This document shows positions 58,291 through 64,000 of a stretch of DNA of 64,000 nucleotides, in pieces (positions within the stretch are counted from its first letter, which is position 1; every line of letters starts with the position of its first letter). A program made the translations under genes and the position numbers. This DNA comes from Candidatus Peregrinibacteria bacterium (GTDB lineage: Bacteria; Patescibacteriota; Gracilibacteria; UBA1369; JACRIC01): contig JACPHH010000028.1 of NCBI GenBank assembly GCA_016188705.1, positions 1 to 64,000 of the forward strand. Reading direction: 5' to 3'. The notes under the pieces were generated by a model. It was not told the origin of the DNA. It searched no databases and saw nothing but the letters and a program-made list of their open reading frames with translations.

Positions 58291-58395
58291 GAGCGTTAAA
58301 AAATGCGTATCAGATAAGATACGTAAAGGAGGAGTGACGAAGTCGTAGCCAAAATGGTAAAATTACAGTCGTTGGTACTTTTTTCAGAAGTTCCT
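58291..58395. repeat. Family-1 repeat, 5'-truncated copy D
   Basis: GCGTATCAGATAAGATACG hairpin, AAAGGAGGAGTGA, GTAGCC, right terminus cttttttcagaagttcct. Confidence 0.8.
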
Positions 58396-58424
58396 AAGAT
58401 GAATACCCTTATTATATTAAAAAC

Positions 58425-59735
58425 GTGTCAATAAATTCCTTCGTTATTATCGTGGCGGCTGGAAAATCACGGCGTTTCAAAAAAAAGCTTTTTCGGGAAA
58501 TTGATGGAAAAAAAATTCTCGTTTATACGCTTGAAGCCTTTGAAAAACACCCAAGCATTCATCATGTGATCATTGTCGTTCGAAATGAAGAACAAAAAGA
58601 AATAAAAAAAATGTTACGGGAAGAAGGAATAAAAAAAGTCAAAGCTTTGGTGAATGGCGGGGAAACTCGGCAAAAAAGTGTAAAAAAAGGACTGGAGTGG
58701 CTTATAAAAGTAAAAAAGCCAAAGAAAAACGATATCATCATGATACATAACGGAGCCAATCCACTCGTGTCTCAAAAGGAAATAACAGACGTGCTAATGG
58801 CCGCTCAATCATTTGGAGCCGCCGCCTGCGGAGTGTCGCTTGTGGATACTATAAAAAAAGTAAAGGGTGGTTTTGTGCAAAAAACAATACTTCGGGAAAA
58901 TCTCGCGGTGATGCAGACACCGCAAGCTCTTCGATTTGACTGGCTCGTGGAAGGGATGAAAAAGGCTGAAAAAGAGGGAAAAATTTTTACGGACGATGTG
59001 AGTTTAGTAGAGCAGTTAGGGAAAAAAGTAAAAATTGTGCAAGCGCGTGAAGAAAATAAAAAAATAACATTCGAAAGCGATATTTTGTACATGCGGCGCA
59101 TAATTGAAAACAGAAAAAGACTAAAAAATATAGCTTTAAATAAAGAAAAAGGTAAAAATAATGACGATAAAAAAGATCAAAAAAGAGAAAATGACAAAAA
59201 TGAGCTAAAAATGATATGTAATAATATAAAAAAATGGCTAATAAAAAAGGAAAATAATACCAATTATTCTTTTGGAATTGGAGAGGATAGTCATGTGTTT
59301 TCAAATGAAAAAGGGCTTACTCTCGGAGGAATATACTTTCCCTATTATCAAAAACTCGACGCGAATTCTGATGGAGACATTATTATTCATGCTCTTTTTA
59401 ACGCGCTTTCCTCTGCCATTGGCGGTGATTCTCTTGGTAAAACGGCAGATTCCCTTTTTCAACATCAATTAATAAAAGACAGTACCGTCTATCTTAAGCC
59501 GTTATTGGAAGTTATGCAAAAACGTAACCTTAAAGTGAGTCATCTCGCTATAAGTTTGATTACCCAAAAACCAAAAATCGATGATCACGCAAAGGAAATA
59601 AAAGATTCTCTCTCAAATATTCTCAAGATGCCAAATAACCATATCGGGCTTACGGCCACATCGGGCGAAGGGCTTCCTGATTGGAAAAAAGTTATGAAAT
59701 GTACCTGCGTTGCGCTTTTGGAAAAAAAGAAATAA
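58425..59735 (+). CDS. ispDF: IspD-IspF bifunctional fusion (MEP pathway)
   Basis: IVAAGKSRRF, MQTPQALRF, FTDDVSLVE (IspD); GIGEDSHVF, SDGDIIIHALFNALSSAIGGDSLG (IspF); Lys/Asn-rich linker. Confidence 0.9.
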   Translation: MSINSFVIIVAAGKSRRFKKKLFREIDGKKILVYTLEAFEKHPSIHHVIIVVRNEEQKEIKKMLREEGIKKVKALVNGGETRQKSVKKGLEWLIKVKKPKKNDIIMIHNGANPLVSQKEITDVLMAAQSFGAAACGVSLVDTIKKVKGGFVQKTILRENLAVMQTPQALRFDWLVEGMKKAEKEGKIFTDDVSLVEQLGKKVKIVQAREENKKITFESDILYMRRIIENRKRLKNIALNKEKGKNNDDKKDQKRENDKNELKMICNNIKKWLIKKENNTNYSFGIGEDSHVFSNEKGLTLGGIYFPYYQKLDANSDGDIIIHALFNALSSAIGGDSLGKTADSLFQHQLIKDSTVYLKPLLEVMQKRNLKVSHLAISLITQKPKIDDHAKEIKDSLSNILKMPNNHIGLTATSGEGLPDWKKVMKCTCVALLEKKK

Positions 59736-59749
59736 TACAAAAAATCAAT

Positions 59750-60676
59750 ATGATAACTCTTAAATCTCCCGCGAAGGTCAATCTCGCTCTCGATGTTCTT
59801 GGAAAAGATGAAAAAAGCGGCTACCACGAAATACAAACAGTCTATCAAGAAATTCCGCTTTATGACGAAATTACCATAGAAGAGATAGCGAAAAATGAAA
59901 TTCAAATAGAGTGGCGGCCATTGCATCACAATTTGATGAATCAATATATGGGAACGCACATTATCATGAATCAAAACGAGTTTCTCATGGACGCGGAGGC
60001 TTTTTCTGAACCGAAAAAAGAAGATAATACCGCGGTTCGTGCCGCGAGACTCATAAAAGAAAAATACGGCGTTAATAAAGGTCTCAAAATAAAAAAAAAA
60101 AAAAATATTCCTTTAAGGTCGGGACTTGGAGGAGGAAGTAGTAACGCTGCGGCGGTTTTAAAAGGATTAAATGTGATATGGAATCTCGGGCTTAATGTTG
60201 AACAATTGAGAAAAATCGCGGCAAAAATAGGTATGGATGTGGCTTTTTTTATCGAAGGCGGAACAGCATACGGCACGCATTTTGGGGAAAAAATAGAAAT
60301 GCTTCCGTCATTCGATGGGGATATCATGTTATTTCACACGGGGCTTGAAGTTGAAAGTAGAGCGGCGTATGCGGAGTTGGATTGCGGAAAGTGCGGACAA
60401 AATAAAGACAATACGAAAAAGATTGTTGAAGCTTTAAGAAAAGAAAAAAATAAAAGAACTTTTGAAAAACACATTTTTAAAAATGAAACACGGTTGAAAG
60501 ATACGTTTCTTGAAGTTCCTAAAAATGAAATATTTGAATTGTTCCATAATGATTTTGAATATTTGATTCAAAAAAAATTTCCGCGCATTGCCTCTGATTT
60601 TCATAGGGCGAAAAAAACTCCAGCGAAATATGTTGGACTCAGCGGTTCAGGCGGAATGATTTTCAGTGTATATTAA
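59750..60676 (+). CDS. ispE: 4-diphosphocytidyl-2-C-methyl-D-erythritol kinase
   Basis: MITLKSPAKVNLALDVLGKDEKSGYHEI; IPLRSGLGGGSSNAAAVLKGLN; YVGLSGSGGMIFSVY; track ORF starts at 59681. Confidence 0.95.
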   Translation: MITLKSPAKVNLALDVLGKDEKSGYHEIQTVYQEIPLYDEITIEEIAKNEIQIEWRPLHHNLMNQYMGTHIIMNQNEFLMDAEAFSEPKKEDNTAVRAARLIKEKYGVNKGLKIKKKKNIPLRSGLGGGSSNAAAVLKGLNVIWNLGLNVEQLRKIAAKIGMDVAFFIEGGTAYGTHFGEKIEMLPSFDGDIMLFHTGLEVESRAAYAELDCGKCGQNKDNTKKIVEALRKEKNKRTFEKHIFKNETRLKDTFLEVPKNEIFELFHNDFEYLIQKKFPRIASDFHRAKKTPAKYVGLSGSGGMIFSVY

Positions 60677-60794
60677 AGAGCCTCCGAAAAACACAATTTT
60701 GGAAACGAACTATAGAAGCCTTAAGAAAAACAAATTTTCATTACGAAATTTGCAAATTTTGTCATTGCTGTAGAAAATTTTATGTGAACACTGC

Positions 60795-61400
60795 CTAATA
60801 TATATGTCGTCCTTCGAGGGCGTTTTTAAGCGTCATTTGATCGGCATATTCAAGATCCCCGCCCATGGGAATACCGCAGGCAATTCGGCTAATTTTTATA
60901 TCGTACGGTTTGAGAAGATTATGAATATACATAGCGGTTGCTTCGCCTTCCATCGTAGGATTCGTCGCAAGAATAATTTCTTTAATAATGGGATCATTTC
61001 GTTTGAGCCTTTTTTCCAGTTGGGCGATCGTGATATCTTCAGGACCAATTCCATCAATGGGAGAAATAGCGCCATGCAACACATGGTACGTCCCTTTATA
61101 GTCGTGAGTTTTCTCAATGGCGAGAGCGTCAAGGGCTTCTTCGACAACGCAAATCGTCGATGTGTCGCGTGAAAAATCCGAACAAATAGTACAAAAAGAT
61201 TGATCCGTCAGAATGGCGCAATTTTCACAGAGAAGAATATTTTCTTTGAGGCGAAGAAGAGTTGTGCCAAGTTTTTGGTGAAGAGAATGTTGGGAACGAA
61301 GAAGATAAAAAGCCAGTCTTTGAGCGGTTTTTGTGCCAATGCCGGGAAGTTCGGAAAATTCATGAATGAGAGATTGGAGTGACTGTGGAAGAAAATCCAT
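60795..61400 (-). CDS. recR: Recombination mediator RecR
   Basis: LPGIGTKTAQRLAFYLL, four-Cys zinc motif CENCAILTDQSFCTIC, Toprim region; ORF extends to 61436. Confidence 0.95.
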   Translation of the reverse strand: MDFLPQSLQSLIHEFSELPGIGTKTAQRLAFYLLRSQHSLHQKLGTTLLRLKENILLCENCAILTDQSFCTICSDFSRDTSTICVVEEALDALAIEKTHDYKGTYHVLHGAISPIDGIGPEDITIAQLEKRLKRNDPIIKEIILATNPTMEGEATAMYIHNLLKPYDIKISRIACGIPMGGDLEYADQMTLKNALEGRHIY

Positions 61401-61555
61401 AATACGATGAGAATGAAAAAAAGCCCTAAAGAACATTAAGAAAAACAGATTTTCATTACGAAATGTATAATAAAAAAACGTTTTTTTAAAATTGCTTAAA
61501 AAGTTGCATACATACTATAACGCCACAACTCAAAAGATTCAATATTGTAAAAAAA

Positions 61556-62110
61556 CTATTTTCCGATGAGTTTCAGAAATTCCGATCGCGTATTCATGTC
61601 GTTTTTAAACGATCCAAGAAGTGAAGAAGTGATAAATTGGCTTCTCTGTTTTTCTACGCCACGGCACATAATGCAAAAATGGCGTGCCTCCAAAACCACG
61701 CCGACGCCTCTCGGGTTTAAAAGTTTTTGAAGACTCTGAGCAATTTGAGATGTGAGTCTTTCCTGATTTTGCATCCTGCGGGCATAAATATCGACCATGC
61801 GGGGAAGTTTTGAAAGTCCGATAATTTTCTTTAGGGGAATATAACCGATGTGTGCTTCGCCGAAAAAAGGAAGCATGTGATGTTCGCACGTGGAATAAAA
61901 TTCAATATTTTTTGCCACAATCATTTCATCATAATTCTCTCCGTCAAAAACAGTGAGGAGATCTCGCGGGTCTTTTTTATATCCAGAAAAAAGCCTTTCA
62001 TAGCTGCGAATCACGCGTTCCGGAGTTTTTTTCAAACCTTCGCGTTCGGGATTTTCTCCAATAAAAAGGAGAAGAGATCGAATAAGTTCTAAAGGGTAGA
62101 TTTTTTTCAT
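61556..62110 (-). CDS. folE: GTP cyclohydrolase I
   Basis: [58 protein letters not shown]. Confidence 0.95.
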   Translation of the reverse strand: MKKIYPLELIRSLLLFIGENPEREGLKKTPERVIRSYERLFSGYKKDPRDLLTVFDGENYDEMIVAKNIEFYSTCEHHMLPFFGEAHIGYIPLKKIIGLSKLPRMVDIYARRMQNQERLTSQIAQSLQKLLNPRGVGVVLEARHFCIMCRGVEKQRSQFITSSLLGSFKNDMNTRSEFLKLIGK

Positions 62111-62712
62111 AATGTATGAAAATGATGGAGAAAATTTTTTTTGCACATTTGAATAAAATATCGATGAATCGCGGTATCATCAGTCATTTCAGGATGAAAG
62201 GTCGACGCGAGCAGATTGCCCTCGCGAACAAGTATTTTGTCGGTTCCATGCTTTGCAAGAACTTCGACCATCGGCCCGACATGAACAATTTTTGGAGCTC
62301 GTATAAAAACGGCGCGAAGTTTTTTTTGACTGATTTTCGGCGCGGAAATCAAAGTTATGAAGCTTTCAATTTGCCTTCCATACGCGTTTCTCTCTATTTC
62401 AATGTCCATGACGCGAAGAATTTCAGGCTCTTTTCCATAGGCTTTTTGAGCAAGAAGAATAGCTCCCGCACAAGTTCCATACACAGGAAATCCTTTCTTT
62501 ACTTTACGAATAATGGCTGAATGCAATCCTGAAATATGGAGAAATTTTCCGAGGGCCGTACTTTCGCCGCCCGGGAGTATAAGGCCATTTACCTGATCAA
62601 GATCTTCGACGCAGCGAATTTGCCGCGAAATCGCGCCACATTTTTTAAGAGCACGTTCATGCTCGAAAACCGAACCATGAAATCCTAAAACACCGATTTT
62701 CATGAGATACAA
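62107..62712 (-). CDS. pdxT: Pyridoxal 5'-phosphate synthase glutaminase subunit
   Basis: [53 protein letters not shown]. Confidence 0.93.
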   Translation of the reverse strand: MYLMKIGVLGFHGSVFEHERALKKCGAISRQIRCVEDLDQVNGLILPGGESTALGKFLHISGLHSAIIRKVKKGFPVYGTCAGAILLAQKAYGKEPEILRVMDIEIERNAYGRQIESFITLISAPKISQKKLRAVFIRAPKIVHVGPMVEVLAKHGTDKILVREGNLLASTFHPEMTDDTAIHRYFIQMCKKNFLHHFHTL

Positions 62713-62821
62713 GACAAAAACATGGTTACTGTATCATATTTTTTTCTTATATAAAAGCTCGCGACGGTAACTGCCCTCTTTTCGTTTTTTTTTGAGTCTT
62801 ATGAGAGCAATTACTCGTGAC

Positions 62822-63028
62822 TCAAAGTTTAACCTTATAAGAACTCAAGCTTTCAATATTTTTTTTCACAATATCAAGATCAAGTTGAGAATCATGTACA
62901 AGAAGAGTATTTCCTGTTTCAAAATCGACATTGCATTCGAAAACGCCGGGAATTTCTTTGCACGCTTCTTCTATAAGGAGCCTACAGGCACGGCAATGCG
63001 TTCCTGTTATTGTAAATTGAGTTTGCAT
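62822..63028 (-). CDS. Heavy-metal-associated (HMA) domain protein
   Basis: HMA/CopZ-like fold signature with altered metal site THCRACRLLIEEACKEIPGVFECNVDFETG. Confidence 0.85.
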   Translation of the reverse strand: MQTQFTITGTHCRACRLLIEEACKEIPGVFECNVDFETGNTLLVHDSQLDLDIVKKNIESLSSYKVKL

Positions 63029-63037
63029 ATAAAAAAA

Positions 63038-64000
63038 TTAACGAATAATAAATTCTCCAAGCGGATTCCCCATGCTGCATGTAAGAAGTGAATTTCCCTC
63101 CTTCGTTGGAGTAAAGGAGAGCGTATTTTTCCCCAAAGTGAGGCGTTTCGCGACATCATAATCCGGTACCACGACTGTTCCCATGCAACCGCCTAAGGCG
63201 ACTTTGTCATCGATTTCAAGTTCAATGGGAATACCCTTTTTTGCTTCAAAAGTATTCGGATAAAAACCGCGTTCATTTGAAACCTCCATGAAAAATTTTT
63301 GAATTGGACAGCTTTCAATCGAGGGATCACAGCCATCTGTTCGGCCTGTATTAAGAGCGTCGGCTTCGACAAGAGCATTAACGGAATTATCAGAATTCGT
63401 TGAAATCGATCGACTTGAATTGTCAGTAATATTTGAGGCGTTTTCAATCACGGTGAATGAGGCGCCAGGCGTCATCATCCCCATGCTGCAGTTAAACGGT
63501 ATTTCACCTGTTTCTTTTGGAGTAAAGCGAATGGTTTTTATGCCCTTTTTTGGCAAATATTCCGAAATGTCCAAATTTGGCGCTACGATAACTTGTCCGC
63601 AACCTTTGGCCCCGGATCCATCTATGCGCCATTCCACTGGAACATTTTTCACGATAGTAAAATTGCTGGGCGAGTACTCGTAACCATTCACTTTCATTTC
63701 CACGATCTGTACGCCATTCACAATTTTGACAAGATTATCTTGAGATGCGGTTGTTTGACCGATATCAAAAAGTGAAGCCGAAGAAAAACGAATACCCGCG
63801 AGATTAAGTCCGTTATTGATATTGGAAAACCCAAGAACAATAACAAGAATGCCTGCGAATTTCAAAAAATACCGTTGAAATGAACCTTTAACAAAGCTCG
63901 AAAGAGCGCTTAAAGAAAGGAGCGCGGGCAGAGTTCCCAGTGAGAAAGCGAGCATGGTCAGTGCGCCGGTTAACGAATCACCCTTGCTCAAGACATACAG
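63038..64000 (-). CDS. UreH/TauE-SafE-type membrane domain fused to two cupredoxin-like domains (partial, runs off the window end)
   Basis: TGALTMLAFSLGTLPALLSL; two repeats FTPKETGEIPFNCSMGMM and FTPTKEGNSLLTCSMGNPLGEFIIR; frame open to base 64000 (63991 M is a TTG codon). Confidence 0.85.
   Translation of the reverse strand: MYVLSKGDSLTGALTMLAFSLGTLPALLSLSALSSFVKGSFQRYFLKFAGILVIVLGFSNINNGLNLAGIRFSSASLFDIGQTTASQDNLVKIVNGVQIVEMKVNGYEYSPSNFTIVKNVPVEWRIDGSGAKGCGQVIVAPNLDISEYLPKKGIKTIRFTPKETGEIPFNCSMGMMTPGASFTVIENASNITDNSSRSISTNSDNSVNALVEADALNTGRTDGCDPSIESCPIQKFFMEVSNERGFYPNTFEAKKGIPIELEIDDKVALGGCMGTVVVPDYDVAKRLTLGKNTLSFTPTKEGNSLLTCSMGNPLGEFIIR

Noticed and set aside
1-64000. Alternative genetic code (UGA as Gly, as in Gracilibacteria/SR1)
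   Set aside because: Conserved genes end normally with TGA/TAA/TAG and prfB is present; no conserved protein needs read-through.
1-64000. CRISPR array or IS transposase
   Set aside because: No regularly spaced direct repeats and no transposase/integrase motifs found; the repeats present are palindromic intergenic elements or coding minisatellites.

Overview
This window looks like a chromosomal segment of a low-GC Patescibacteria/CPR-type bacterium. That assignment is an inference from gene content: paired T4SS-type pilins, a stand-alone 5'-3' exonuclease, an IspDF fusion and large cell-surface proteins. The recognisable backbone is mfd, dnaN, RNase J, murD, a flippase, prfB, def, FemAB, ftsZ/ftsA, KH protein, rpsP, DUF721, a glycosyltransferase, murA, ComEC-like MBL, ispDF, ispE, recR, folE and pdxT. 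There is also a tmRNA and one tRNA-Asp. An accessory region (about 32.6-40.4 kb) starts directly after tRNA-Asp. It holds an ATP-grasp ligase between two orphan ORFs, two toxin-antitoxin modules, a HATPase plus STAS-like pair and a GT2 remnant. The strongest non-genic signal is a family of ~164-bp nested-hairpin elements at 3843-4006, 57318-57480 and 58117-58280, with a partial copy at 58291-58395. All four helices change by compensatory substitution between copies while the internal-loop motifs stay constant. Two further palindromic repeat families occur, and repeat sequence supplies coding ends or stop codons of neighbouring genes, for example def and a RelE remnant. Other items of note are a four-gene cysteine-rich DUF411 cluster, an 18-bp minisatellite inside murD, an IspDF fusion with altered signature residues, and a possible oriC upstream of dnaN. 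No CRISPR array, transposase or integrase was seen. All family assignments come from reading motifs by eye; no searches were run.
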